The notes: a model not told the origin generated them from the sequence alone. A DNA stretch of 14,913 nt from Porticoccus sp965660005 (GCF_965660005.1 NZ_CBFHYF010000042.1:1-14913); one strand, 5' to 3'. Positions 1 through 7,251 are shown, counted from the first letter of the stretch. Translations and numbers: made by a program.

Positions 1-461
1 AGCAAGGCCGTGGACTTGATGTGGCAGCGGTCCCATCGTAAATCCCGGTCAGTGACAACCCGGTAGGGTTTAACCCGATGTTTATCCGCCACTGGTGCTG
101 CGGGAATCACAAAGGTGAAAGCAAAAATGGTGGGCGTGATATTTTCCGGATACGCATGAAAACGGCGGCTATCCGCACAGCGGCTCACATGCAGATAAAG
201 ACCGAGGTTACCAGCACCATTTTTATCGATAAGGGTATTGCACAGTGCCAGCCACTGACCTTGTGACCAGTCGAGTGCTATTTCGATGGCCCTCAGACCA
301 CGGGTCATCCGCTGCATGTGCAGTGAAAAACCAATCATCCTGCCATTGTAGGATGGCAGTACTTCGTAAATACCATCGCCAAACAAAAAGCCACGATCCA
401 TCGGTGAAATACGGGCTTCGGCCATGGGCAGGTAGGCACCGTCGAGATAAACAATACTCAT
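1..461 (-). CDS. dat: D-amino-acid transaminase (class IV, PLP), C-terminus cut off by the window edge
   Basis: Reading down from the ATG at 461-459 the frame stays open to base 1, giving the first 153 residues of a class IV aminotransferase. It opens MSIVYLDGAYLPMAEARI, followed by SPMDRGFLFGDGIYEV, the classic fold-type IV N-terminus. The motif RCHIKSTALL near the window edge places the PLP Schiff-base lysine at K149, matching the CDIKS motif of D-amino-acid transaminases; the D-specific assignment over branched-chain or ADC-lyase relatives rests on this motif and on the neighbours. The family exchanges amino groups between D-amino acids and 2-oxo acids, typically D-Ala + 2-oxoglutarate giving pyruvate + D-Glu, in the cytoplasm. 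A GGG-rich ribosome site lies about 8 bases before the ATG. It follows a D-glutamate cyclase gene after 104 bp on the same strand, consistent with D-glutamate being the shared metabolite. Confidence 0.9.
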   Translation of the reverse strand, partial: MSIVYLDGAYLPMAEARISPMDRGFLFGDGIYEVLPSYNGRMIGFSLHMQRMTRGLRAIEIALDWSQGQWLALCNTLIDKNGAGNLGLYLHVSRCADSRRFHAYPENITPTIFAFTFVIPAAPVADKHRVKPYRVVTDRDLRWDRCHIKSTAL

Positions 462-565
462 GAAGTTACCCTGTATCTCGCCGGGTTAGAGCCGGTCAAC
501 GGAATCATAAAGCGACAGATCTTAGCAGTGGGTATCCAGACAGGCAAAGCAAATTGCCCGGGGGC

Positions 566-1432
566 TCAGCCTGGATCGGCGGCGCCACTTTCACGAACCA
601 AATCACGCAAAGCGCTCACCAGAGCCTTGCCCGTTTCACTGGGCAGGCCATCCTCCGTCAGTGTGTTCTCAAGGGTTACGCCGTCGAGACTGCCGCGACA
701 TGCCAGATATTCGAGTACAGCCCGATTGTCCCAGTCCGCCAGAGAGTCTTCCCCCAGACAACAGGACATCATGGCCACCAGCCCGAGCGCCGCCCAGTTG
801 GAAACATCCGCTATCACAAGCTCATCGGAAGTGGTGACAGACGGAGTCACTGCCAATTCACTCAACCTGTCGAGCACATTCCCCATGCCGATCTCATTGC
901 CACTATCACCCAATGCAATGACCGGACAATCTGAAAGCTCAAGAAACACATCAAAACAAAGGGTCTCGTGACTGATATCTTCACCACGCATATTGTAATA
1001 GCGGCCATCGGCTGCGGGCCCGGGAAGCCCAATACTGACCATAAGCTCAGGCCGATGATGCGCCAATAAACCGGCCACCTGCCGAGGCAGATTTGCCGAC
1101 CGCCCGAGGGGTAGACGTTCTACACAGTAGTCCCCGCCGATGGCATTTGCCAATGTATCACCACAGACCAGAATCGGCTCGGCACCAGTCCATTCCAGAA
1201 CCCGATACAGCGCAATTGCCCCTGCGGGACCATCGGACTCAAACGAGTCCAGCACCGGAAATCCCGTTCCGATCAATACCCGTCCGCGACACCCCAACAG
1301 CCACCTGGCTGCTCGGAGGCAATAGCCCGGTTTGAGGGCGGACTGAACAGATTGCATGCCGCGAAGATTACGGGCCACCAGCAGATTTTCAATGCGTTCA
1401 CTCACGGCGAACTGTCGCCGGACATCATTCAT
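566..1432 (-). CDS. D-glutamate cyclase-like protein (DUF4392, C-terminal half of DGLUCY)
   Basis: A 288-residue protein matching the DUF4392 domain that forms the C-terminal half of mammalian D-glutamate cyclase (DGLUCY), which cyclises D-glutamate to 5-oxo-D-proline. Visible signatures: IGTGFPV (54-60), SDGPAGAIAL (66-75), ADGRYYNMRGEDIS (about 141-154), the glycine-rich GDSGNEIGMG (175-184; GDGGNELGMG in DGLUCY), and IADVSNWAALGL near residue 210. DGLUCY has closely similar strings in the same order. The length fits a complete stand-alone domain. It starts 21 bp after pxpC on the same strand, so it is probably cotranscribed with the 5-oxoprolinase genes. The other DGLUCY half (DUF1445) sits at the head of the same operon in collapsed form. 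Enzymatic activity is inferred from the family; whether DUF4392 alone is active is not known to me. Confidence 0.85.
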   Translation of the reverse strand: MNDVRRQFAVSERIENLLVARNLRGMQSVQSALKPGYCLRAARWLLGCRGRVLIGTGFPVLDSFESDGPAGAIALYRVLEWTGAEPILVCGDTLANAIGGDYCVERLPLGRSANLPRQVAGLLAHHRPELMVSIGLPGPAADGRYYNMRGEDISHETLCFDVFLELSDCPVIALGDSGNEIGMGNVLDRLSELAVTPSVTTSDELVIADVSNWAALGLVAMMSCCLGEDSLADWDNRAVLEYLACRGSLDGVTLENTLTEDGLPSETGKALVSALRDLVRESGAADPG

Positions 1433-1453
1433 AAATCACCACAATATTAGCCA

Positions 1454-2395
1454 TCAGTCACACACCTGGGGTTTTAATTGTGCATACATCCTGTCCGCCA
1501 CTAGCCGGATATGACGGGCCTCCTCCATCGTGACGGACTTGAAGGAAACCCGGCCTCCCGGTTTCAACTGGGCCAGCTGTGAGATATCCAGCGAGATCAC
1601 TGAACCCAGCTTGGGGTAACCGCCGATGGTCTGACGATCATGCATCAGTATGATGGGCAGACCGTCTGGCGGAATTTGTAACGTGCCAAGACAAACACCT
1701 TCGGATAAAAGATCCGGAATATCAATCTCAATGGGAGGCCCTGCCAGCCGACACGCCATCCGGTCGGACTGGCTCAGCAACCGGTACTCACTGGCAAAAA
1801 AGCGCTGCTGCTGGGCGTCTGGAATCAATGCTGACTGATAGCCACAGACCACCCTCAATAGTGTGCGACGACCATAAACCGGCCGATAACCACGTTCCAG
1901 TGAGAGGCACTGTCGATCCGGCACCTCAGGACAGGGCAAATGATCCCCCGCCTGCAATGGATTACCGGACAAACCACCCAGCCCCTCGCGAAGAACAGTC
2001 GCGGTACTGCCAAAAGTCGGTGGGACATTGAAACCATTGGCCACCGCCAGATACGCACGCATGCCACTGCGGGCATAACCCAACGCAATCCGGTCACCGG
2101 ATTTTACCCGGTGACTGCGCCAACTCTCTTTTGGTTGTCTGTTAATGGTCAGGGGCATGTCCGCACCACAGAGTGCCATGACGGTGGCTACCTGACACTC
2201 AAGCTCCAGACCACCAATGGTCACCTCAAGAGCCGTCCCGCCGGAATCATTTCCGCACAGTCGGTTGGCCCAATTGAAGGCCAGGGGATCAGCCGGACCA
2301 CCGTTCGTCAACCCCAGCCGGTGACAACCAAAACGCCCGGCGTCCTGAATCAGCGTCAGAACCCCAGGACTATCCACACAAAAACCGCCCTTCAT
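1454..2395 (-). CDS. pxpC: 5-oxoprolinase subunit PxpC (KipA / biotin-dependent carboxyltransferase-like)
   Basis: A 313-residue protein, normal length for PxpC. The N-terminus reads SPGVLTLIQDAGRFGCHRLG (9-28) and continues GLTNGGPADPLAFNWANRL, the family hallmark; GGTALEVTIGG and the later QTIGGYPKLGSVI strings are also typical of the AHS2/KipA fold. PxpA, PxpB and PxpC together hydrolyse 5-oxo-L-proline to L-glutamate with ATP in prokaryotes, in the cytoplasm. Its ATG (2395-2393) overlaps the pxpB stop by four bases (ATGA), indicating translational coupling. KipA homologues can also bind kinase inhibitors (Bacillus KipI/KipA), but the neighbouring pxpA and pxpB make the oxoprolinase role much more likely. 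All family motifs I can recognise are intact. Confidence 0.93.
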   Translation of the reverse strand: MKGGFCVDSPGVLTLIQDAGRFGCHRLGLTNGGPADPLAFNWANRLCGNDSGGTALEVTIGGLELECQVATVMALCGADMPLTINRQPKESWRSHRVKSGDRIALGYARSGMRAYLAVANGFNVPPTFGSTATVLREGLGGLSGNPLQAGDHLPCPEVPDRQCLSLERGYRPVYGRRTLLRVVCGYQSALIPDAQQQRFFASEYRLLSQSDRMACRLAGPPIEIDIPDLLSEGVCLGTLQIPPDGLPIILMHDRQTIGGYPKLGSVISLDISQLAQLKPGGRVSFKSVTMEEARHIRLVADRMYAQLKPQVCD

Positions 2396-3072
2396 GGCAA
2401 CTGCCCACCCATGGTCAGGAAGGTTTCCCGACTGATACTGAAAAAGCGAACCCGGTCCCCCACTTGCAGGGGCGTGCTGGGCACGCTGAGCGGGTCAAAC
2501 ATTCGTTCGGGGCAGAGACCAATCAGATTCCAGCCACCGGGAGAATCCGCCGGATATACCGCGGTCTGCCGCCCGGCTATGGCGACACTACCTCGCGGCA
2601 CATGCGCTCTCGGTGTATTTAACCTCGGCGTGGCAATCCGCGAATCCACCTCGCCGAGGTAGGCAAAACCGGGGGCAAAGCCTATCGCATACACAGGGTA
2701 TTCCCGGGATTGATGGAGAGCTATCACCTGCTCCACGGATAAATTTTTGGCGCGAGCAATGTCAGCGAGATCCGCCCCGGACTCGGTACTGTAGTAAACA
2801 GGCAACTCAACGAGCTTGCCAACCGAACCGCTAGCAGCCGGAGCAGCATCCAGCAACCCTGTGATTTGATACTCAAGCGTTGCGGCATCGATACACGAGA
2901 GATCGAAAATAACCAGCAATGATGCATAGGAAGGCACCAGATCAATCAACACCCCGGCTAGAGCAGACTCCAGTGCAACCGTTGCCTGGCGAACCAGGAC
3001 TGAGGTATCCGCGCTAATCACCTGATCAAAATAGACGATCAGTGCGTTTTCACTGGCGGGAACGACTTTCAT
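2392..3072 (-). CDS. pxpB: 5-oxoprolinase subunit PxpB (KipI family)
   Basis: A 226-residue protein of the AHS1/KipI family. Diagnostic strings are YPVYAIGFAPGFAYLGEVD (125-143), the run ATPRLNTPRAHVPRGSVAIA (147-166), and QTAVYPADSPGGWNLIG (169-185). PxpB pairs with PxpC to form the part of the ATP-dependent 5-oxoprolinase thought to handle ATP and phosphoryl transfer, while PxpA completes hydrolysis of 5-oxoproline to glutamate. Its ATG at 3072-3070 overlaps the pxpA stop codon by four bases and its own stop overlaps the pxpC start, so pxpA-B-C are tightly coupled. Length and motifs are normal for the family. Confidence 0.93.
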   Translation of the reverse strand: MKVVPASENALIVYFDQVISADTSVLVRQATVALESALAGVLIDLVPSYASLLVIFDLSCIDAATLEYQITGLLDAAPAASGSVGKLVELPVYYSTESGADLADIARAKNLSVEQVIALHQSREYPVYAIGFAPGFAYLGEVDSRIATPRLNTPRAHVPRGSVAIAGRQTAVYPADSPGGWNLIGLCPERMFDPLSVPSTPLQVGDRVRFFSISRETFLTMGGQLP

Positions 3073-3806
3073 TGGTCAAGCAATGCCCGGATTTCACGAA
3101 TCACCGCAACGCTCTCCGGATTGTCACCGTGGATACACAGGGTATCGGCTGTGACGGGTAGCGCACCACCATCCAGCGTGGTAACGGAACCATGCCGTTT
3201 GATCTGTTCAACCTGAGCGAGTGTCGCCTCCCTGTCATGAACGGCCCCGGGCTCCGACCGGGGCACCAGCAAACCATTGCCGGCATAGCGCCGATCAGCA
3301 AAGGCTTCGAACCAGAGCATGACGCCCATTGCCTCGGCCTCACGACGGTGCAACCCGGCATCGGGAGTGGCTTGCAGGACAAGGCGAATCGGCCGGTAAA
3401 AACCGGCCACAGATAACATCACGGCATGGCGAATCTGCTGATCTGTCATCATGTCGTTGTATAACGCCCCATGGGGTTTGACATAGGCCAGTGACAGATT
3501 TTGTGAACGACTCATGCCGTCCAGCGCCGAGATCTGGTAATGCATGAGTGCAACAAGCTCATCCCTTGAACAGGCCATGGAACGCCGCCCAAAACCCTGG
3601 GGATCGGGATAACCGGGGTGGGCCCCGACCATCACACCATACCTTGCCGCCAGATTCAGTGTCCGCTGAATCATCAGGTGATCACCGGCATGGTAACCAC
3701 AGGCAATGCTGGCCTGATGAATATGGGGCATTATCGCTTCATCGGTGCCACCAACCAGTCTGCTATCAATGGCTTCGCCGAGATCGGCGTTCAGCATCAA
3801 TGACAT
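3069..3806 (-). CDS. pxpA: 5-oxoprolinase subunit PxpA (LamB/YcsF family)
   Basis: A 245-residue LamB/YcsF-family protein. The open frame extends further upstream, but I place the start at 3806 because the protein then begins MSLMLNADLGEAIDS, aligning with the conserved LNCDLGE start of PxpA, and because a GGGAGG ribosome site sits about 8 bases upstream. Conserved strings follow: IACGYHAGDHLMIQRTL (34-50), GAHPGYPDPQGFGRRSM (61-77), YVKPHGALYNDMM (108-120) and LCIHGDNPESV close to the C-terminus. These polar residues form the (beta/alpha)-barrel active site. It acts with PxpB/PxpC to open 5-oxoproline to glutamate using ATP. The gene begins 25 bp after the collapsed DUF1445 reading frame and overlaps pxpB by four bases. 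Confidence 0.93.
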   Translation of the reverse strand: MSLMLNADLGEAIDSRLVGGTDEAIMPHIHQASIACGYHAGDHLMIQRTLNLAARYGVMVGAHPGYPDPQGFGRRSMACSRDELVALMHYQISALDGMSRSQNLSLAYVKPHGALYNDMMTDQQIRHAVMLSVAGFYRPIRLVLQATPDAGLHRREAEAMGVMLWFEAFADRRYAGNGLLVPRSEPGAVHDREATLAQVEQIKRHGSVTTLDGGALPVTADTLCIHGDNPESVAVIREIRALLDQ

Positions 3807-3831
3807 AGCAAAAACCTCCCGTTTCTGGCCA

Positions 3832-4071
3832 TCACAGGATCGCCAGCTGGCTGCCGTACAGATCGGTCCGGCATATGACCGGACTGTGGGTGATACACAG
3901 TGGTAGTTTTGCCTGCTCGAGTAAAACCTGCGGCGTGGCACCACAGGCCCAGTCTTGAGAAAGCATCACCACATTGTCCGGCACAAAACCACGACAATAT
4001 CCCGATGTGTGGCCGGTAAAATGACCGGATCGAATAGACAGCCGCAAGCCATGTCGATTGGGTGTTAGCAT
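3832..4071 (-). pseudogene. Internally deleted DUF1445 (D-glutamate cyclase N-terminal / 'hydro-lyase') gene, 79-residue remnant
   Basis: The frame encodes 79 residues. Residues about 8-41 (LRLSIRSGHFTGHTSGYCRG, then FVPDNVVMLSQDWA) match the N-terminus of DUF1445 proteins, whose pattern is R..IR.G...G.T.G...G.VQ.N.VILP.DWA. Residues about 40-75 (WACGATPQVLLEQAKLPLC, then ITHSPVICRTDL) match the extreme C-terminus of the same family (WACGVTPQ....PPFAITHAPGHMFVTDL). Full family members are about 250-270 residues, so some 170-180 central residues are missing and the ends are joined in frame at the shared WA dipeptide. An in-frame stop directly precedes the ATG, so this is the first possible start; the ribosome site is weak. 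It heads the pxpABC-DUF4392 operon, the usual DUF1445 neighbourhood. It may be a pseudogene or an expressed mini-protein. Confidence 0.75.
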
Positions 4072-4189
4072 TTACAAAATTCCCGACCAGAACGATGCTT
4101 AACCGATATTCAACCATTGAACACAGCCAATGGCCACAGGCCTGTATCGCTCAAACCGGTTCGGGAATCACTTTTCAACTGTGGTGGGA

Positions 4190-4241
4190 CAAAACAGAAG
4201 CACCCGGTAGCGCAAGAATAACGACCATCTACCACCGGGTG
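4190..4241 (-). terminator. Possible Rho-independent terminator after the YbaK-family gene
   Basis: On the minus strand, just downstream of the deacylase stop codon, CACCCGGTGG pairs with CTACCGGGTG (ten pairs, one G-T wobble) around a long loop of about 21 bases, followed by CTTCTGTTTTGT. The stem is GC-rich and the tail moderately T-rich, but the loop is longer than usual. It would separate the deacylase gene from the pxp operon. Confidence 0.3.
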
Positions 4242-4256
4242 TGGGAAAACTGATGC

Positions 4257-4775
4257 CTAACCGTCTTCGGGGGGCGCCCATAAATAAGGCTTGTCGCTTT
4301 GCCCGCTTCGCTGACAACTTATCGGCGCGGGCCAGGCGTTTTTCATGACTTCCCGGAAATCCCGGTGACTCAGATGAAGCAGATGACTGTGATCACCCGC
4401 CTCAATATAGATATCGAGATTATCCAGCAGGGCACTGTCAACGATCACATCCAGCTTGAATGCCTGTCCCAGCCCCGGAATGGCACCTTCGTTACAATCG
4501 GGAAAAAGTGCCCGCAGATCCTGTTCATCCGCAATTTCATACTCGTGCTGACGACCGTACTCCAGCCACTCGAGTATCAACTTGTTGGAGGCGGGGATTA
4601 CACACATCGCATAGCAGCCATCCTGCTTGACGATGACGGCTTTTGCCAGTTTTTCGGGGGGGACATGCGCCTCCCGGGCAGTCGCCATGGAGTTACTGGT
4701 TTGTGCATGCTTCAGCACTTCATAACTAATTTGCTTGCGGCCGAGATAATCGGCCAGTATGGGTGAGATACTCAT
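4257..4775 (-). CDS. YbaK/ProX-family aminoacyl-tRNA deacylase
   Basis: A 172-residue single-domain protein of the YbaK/EbsC family, which hydrolyses mischarged aminoacyl-tRNAs (typically Ala- or Cys-tRNA-Pro, depending on subfamily) in trans, in the cytoplasm. The substrate-binding lysine region reads KLAKAVIVK (42-50), with K45 in the position of E. coli YbaK K46. Other family strings are EGAIPGLGQAFKLDVIVD, followed by YIEAGDHSHLLHLSHRDF, equivalent to the GxGxPF...aGdh...l.l...DF pattern. An AGAGG ribosome site lies about 9 bases before the ATG. Its gene is transcribed leftwards, divergently from the large plus-strand operon, with 185 bp before the next minus-strand reading frame. The exact mischarged substrate cannot be told from the sequence. 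A link to the D-amino-acid genes downstream is possible but unsupported. Confidence 0.88.
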   Translation of the reverse strand: MSISPILADYLGRKQISYEVLKHAQTSNSMATAREAHVPPEKLAKAVIVKQDGCYAMCVIPASNKLILEWLEYGRQHEYEIADEQDLRALFPDCNEGAIPGLGQAFKLDVIVDSALLDNLDIYIEAGDHSHLLHLSHRDFREVMKNAWPAPISCQRSGQSDKPYLWAPPEDG

Positions 4776-4813
4776 AATCCGGCACCTCTTGGTCAGTGTA
4801 AAAGATTACTTTC

Positions 4814-4819
4814 AGTATA
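4814..4819 (-). promoter_or_regulatory. Candidate -10 box for the YbaK-family gene
   Basis: The minus strand reads TATACT here (five of six matches to TATAAT), which would give a leader of roughly 30 bases before the ATG at 4775. No good -35 hexamer lies 16-18 bases upstream, so this is tentative. Confidence 0.3.
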
Positions 4820-4923
4820 GTTTGACTGTCGCCGTTTCACCTTCGCAAGGCACAGAACGATTCGATCTATCCGGTCCAGCCTGAAAGACACAATCTGACT
4901 TAATTCTCTTTTCCGCCGTCGAC

Positions 4924-4940
4924 CTGACAGCTGGCTGACA
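4924..4940 (+). promoter_or_regulatory. Tandem direct repeat CTGACA-N5-CTGACA (11-bp period)
   Basis: Two perfect CTGACA hexamers begin at 4924 and 4935, exactly 11 bases apart, so a dimeric regulator would meet both on one helix face. This is the arrangement bound by OmpR/PhoB-family response regulators, and the sequence is one base from the CTGTCA of Pho boxes. It lies about 100 bp before the large operon, in the divergent promoter region. Function is inferred from geometry only. Confidence 0.4.
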
Positions 4941-4973
4941 TGCTGAAAAAAATATTGCTCGATTTCCACTGCG

Positions 4974-4990
4974 GTTAAGAATGCTTTAAG
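4974..4990 (+). promoter_or_regulatory. PmrA/QseB-like box GTTAAG-N5-TTTAAG
   Basis: GTTAAG (4974-4979) and TTTAAG (4985-4990) are separated by five bases, giving TTAAG repeats with an 11-bp period. The PmrA/QseB consensus is close to YTTAAK-N5-YTTAAK; only the first G departs from it. It lies 50-65 bases before the start of the ten-gene operon that itself encodes an OmpR-family, QseB/PmrA-like regulator, so autoregulation is a natural hypothesis. A -10 element downstream (TATTAA at 4991 or TACTCT at 5001) is not clear. Confidence 0.5.
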
Positions 4991-5039
4991 TATTAATCAC
5001 TACTCTGCACGGTAACCAGATACCAATCGGGGTATGAGT

Positions 5040-5783
5040 ATGCAAAATATCAGGCAGACCAATCGACAGAATGTCGACAGCATCCACGCCAACCAGTGGC
5101 TGAATCGGTGGCTTGTCCCGGCTCCGGAACTACACCTGCATCAACTCCATTCTGAAACCGGCATCACCATACAACAATATATCGAAAAGCAGTTTTTTCA
5201 GGCCTATGGCGCCACAGTCCGAGAGTTTTTGCCCCTCTTCCTCAGCCTGTTCTGTCGGGGCCAACTCTGTGCCGTAACCGGAATTCGACCTGTTGGTGCA
5301 AACCCTCTGTTTCTTGAACAGTACCTGGACAATCCCATTGAGCTGGAACTCAACCGTTATTCATCTGTGCCGGTAGCGCGCCATCATATTGCAGAAATCG
5401 GCAATCTGGCCGCCACCCAGCGAGGCTCGAGCCAGCTGTTATTCATCCTGCTGGCGGCCACCCTGCAACGGGCAAATTTTGAATGGCTGGTATTTACCGC
5501 CACACCCCAGGTCAGGAAAGCCATCGGCAAACTGGGCTTTGAACTGCACCCTATCGCGGACGCCAGGGCGTGCCGACTGCAGACCTCGACCGAGGCAGAA
5601 TGGGGCAGCTATTACCAGACCGGACCTGTTGTGGTTGCCGGACACCTGGGACAGGCCATAGCCGTTATCAACGACAGAAAAACATTGCGGGCTGCGCTTA
5701 CATTTTATGACACCCACATTGACAACATGGCGAAAAAAACAATCACCGGAGTAGACAGTGACGACTATTCTTTCGCGGCTTGA
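5040..5783 (+). CDS. 'Thermostable hemolysin' family protein, GNAT-like fold; first gene of the ten-gene operon
   Basis: About 247 residues, resembling the thermostable hemolysin (delta-VPH-type) family of Vibrio and Pseudomonas. Two in-frame ATGs exist, at 5034 and 5040; GGGG at 5029-5032 touches the first but lies 7 bases before the second, so I prefer 5040. There is no signal peptide and no membrane segment, which does not suit a secreted pore former. The middle resembles GNAT or LuxI/FeeM-like acyltransferases: HHIAEIGNLAATQRGSSQLL (about residues 117-136) and EWLVFTATPQVRKAIGKLGF (about 150-169), the latter like the GNAT region where an N/R-rich loop precedes 'LGF'. Its gene overlaps the AMP ligase by 26 bp. 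I infer an acyl- or aminoacyl-transferase working with the downstream ligase; the catalytic role is unproven. Confidence 0.8.
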   Translation: MQNIRQTNRQNVDSIHANQWLNRWLVPAPELHLHQLHSETGITIQQYIEKQFFQAYGATVREFLPLFLSLFCRGQLCAVTGIRPVGANPLFLEQYLDNPIELELNRYSSVPVARHHIAEIGNLAATQRGSSQLLFILLAATLQRANFEWLVFTATPQVRKAIGKLGFELHPIADARACRLQTSTEAEWGSYYQTGPVVVAGHLGQAIAVINDRKTLRAALTFYDTHIDNMAKKTITGVDSDDYSFAA

Positions 5784-7251
5784 TGGTCTTTATGATGGTG
5801 ACCAGGTCGTCGTCAGAGGCTCCACAGAGAGTGTGACATACAGTGCGTTGCTGCAACGCTGTAACGATCTGGCTGCCCTGCTGAAGCAACATCGGATCGG
5901 CAGGCTGGCACTCCACCTCGACAACGGCCCCGACTGGCTGATCGTTGATCTGGCTTGCCAACTGGCTGAGATCTGCCTGCTACCCCTGCCAACCTTTTTT
6001 TCCAGCAGACAGCTGCAACATGCGCTCAGAGAAACACCTGTCGATGCCATCGTCACCGGTCATATCGCTGTGGCCGAGATACCGGAACAGGGAACGGAAA
6101 CAGTCCGCCTACCCGGCATTGCCGAACTCTGGCTAAGCCATCTTTCGAGCTCCGGGAATCACACCCTCATTCCGGAAAGCACCGGAAAAATCACCTATAC
6201 CTCAGGCTCTACTGGCAGCCCTAAAGGGGTCTGCCTCAGCAATCAGCAATTGATCGACCAGGCGATGTTCCTCGGCAGTGCTGTGGGGCTACCAAAGCCA
6301 CGGCACCTCTGTCTGTTGCCATTGAGCACCCTGCTGGAAAATGTTGCCGGTATCTATGCGCCGCTGCTGTTCGGTGGAGAAGTGATTGTCCCCGCTTTGA
6401 AGGAAATGGGGGTGTGCGGCAGCTCGATAGCTGAACCGGCCTCCCTGATTGAAACGATCACCAAACACCAACCCAACACCCTGATCCTGACACCACAGCT
6501 TCTGCAACTCCTGGTAGTCAGTGCTCGCAACGGATGGCAGGTTCCGAAATCACTGAAGTTCGCAGCCGTGGGCGGCGGTAAGGTGGCAAGTCAATTACTG
6601 GCGCAGGCATGGCTGTCAGGTATCCCAGCTTATCAGGGCTACGGTTTGTCAGAATGCGCCTCTGTCGTGAGTCTGAATACACCCCGCGATCAGGCTACCG
6701 GTAGTTGTGGAAAACCTCTGCCGCACCTGCATATGAAAATTGTCAATGGGGAAATTGTGGTCAGTGGCAACGCCATACTCGGCTATGCCAATACCCCCTC
6801 AAGCTGGGGACAGCAGGCTATTCACACAGGGGATCTCGGCTATCTGGACGCCAGAGGCTTCCTGCATATTCTCGGGCGGCGCAACAATCTGCTGATTTCC
6901 AGTTACGGTCGCAACATTAACCCGGAGTGGGTGGAATCCGAATTTCTTGCCAATCCACTGTTTGCAGACTTCGTGGTCTTCGGCGATGCCAAACCTCACT
7001 GTGTGGCACTGTTATCGACGAGGGACAGCAATACCTCGGACCAGGAGATAGAGGCCGCGATCGAGCGAATCAACCAACAGCTCCCGGATTACGCACACAT
7101 CCTGAACTGGAATCGATTGCCTACATTACTGACAAAAAACCCGGCACTCATAACGGACAACGGTCGGCCAAAACGGGCAGCCATTGCCCGACATTATGCC
7201 ACCCGGATAAACCGGCTTTACGACATGCCTGTTGAGGAATCAACCCTATGA
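5758..7251 (+). CDS. AMP-binding acyl/aryl ligase (ANL superfamily)
   Basis: A 497-residue adenylate-forming enzyme. The start is GTG at 5758 with GGAG six bases upstream, overlapping the previous gene by 26 bp. Motifs in order: P-loop YTSGSTGSPKGV (147-158), YGLSE (295-299), HTGD (356-359) with ATP-binding aspartate, the hinge ILGRRNNLLISSYGRNINPE (371-390), and NGRPKR (468-473) with the likely catalytic lysine K472. All core residues are present, so it should activate a carboxylate as acyl-AMP and pass it to CoA, a carrier protein or an amine. The substrate is unknown; the enzyme is shorter at the N-terminus than long-chain fatty acyl-CoA synthetases, and no carrier-protein gene is nearby. 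Its ATGA junction with the diiron oxidase gene suggests coupled translation and a shared pathway. Confidence 0.9.
   Translation: MTTILSRLDGLYDGDQVVVRGSTESVTYSALLQRCNDLAALLKQHRIGRLALHLDNGPDWLIVDLACQLAEICLLPLPTFFSSRQLQHALRETPVDAIVTGHIAVAEIPEQGTETVRLPGIAELWLSHLSSSGNHTLIPESTGKITYTSGSTGSPKGVCLSNQQLIDQAMFLGSAVGLPKPRHLCLLPLSTLLENVAGIYAPLLFGGEVIVPALKEMGVCGSSIAEPASLIETITKHQPNTLILTPQLLQLLVVSARNGWQVPKSLKFAAVGGGKVASQLLAQAWLSGIPAYQGYGLSECASVVSLNTPRDQATGSCGKPLPHLHMKIVNGEIVVSGNAILGYANTPSSWGQQAIHTGDLGYLDARGFLHILGRRNNLLISSYGRNINPEWVESEFLANPLFADFVVFGDAKPHCVALLSTRDSNTSDQEIEAAIERINQQLPDYAHILNWNRLPTLLTKNPALITDNGRPKRAAIARHYATRINRLYDMPVEESTL

Noticed and set aside
3807..3944. N-terminal extension of PxpA upstream of 3806
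   Set aside because: The extra 46 residues show no homology and overlap the upstream reading frame; a good GGGAGG site and family alignment fix the start at 3806.
3797..4117. 106-residue minus-strand frame across the pxpA leader
   Set aside because: It is out of frame with the DUF1445 remnant, whose homology blocks at both ends settle the true frame.
4062..4253. 63-residue plus-strand open frame between the pxp operon and the YbaK-family gene
   Set aside because: No ribosome site or recognisable motif, and it overlaps both the start of the DUF1445 remnant and a likely terminator hairpin on the other strand. It looks like chance.
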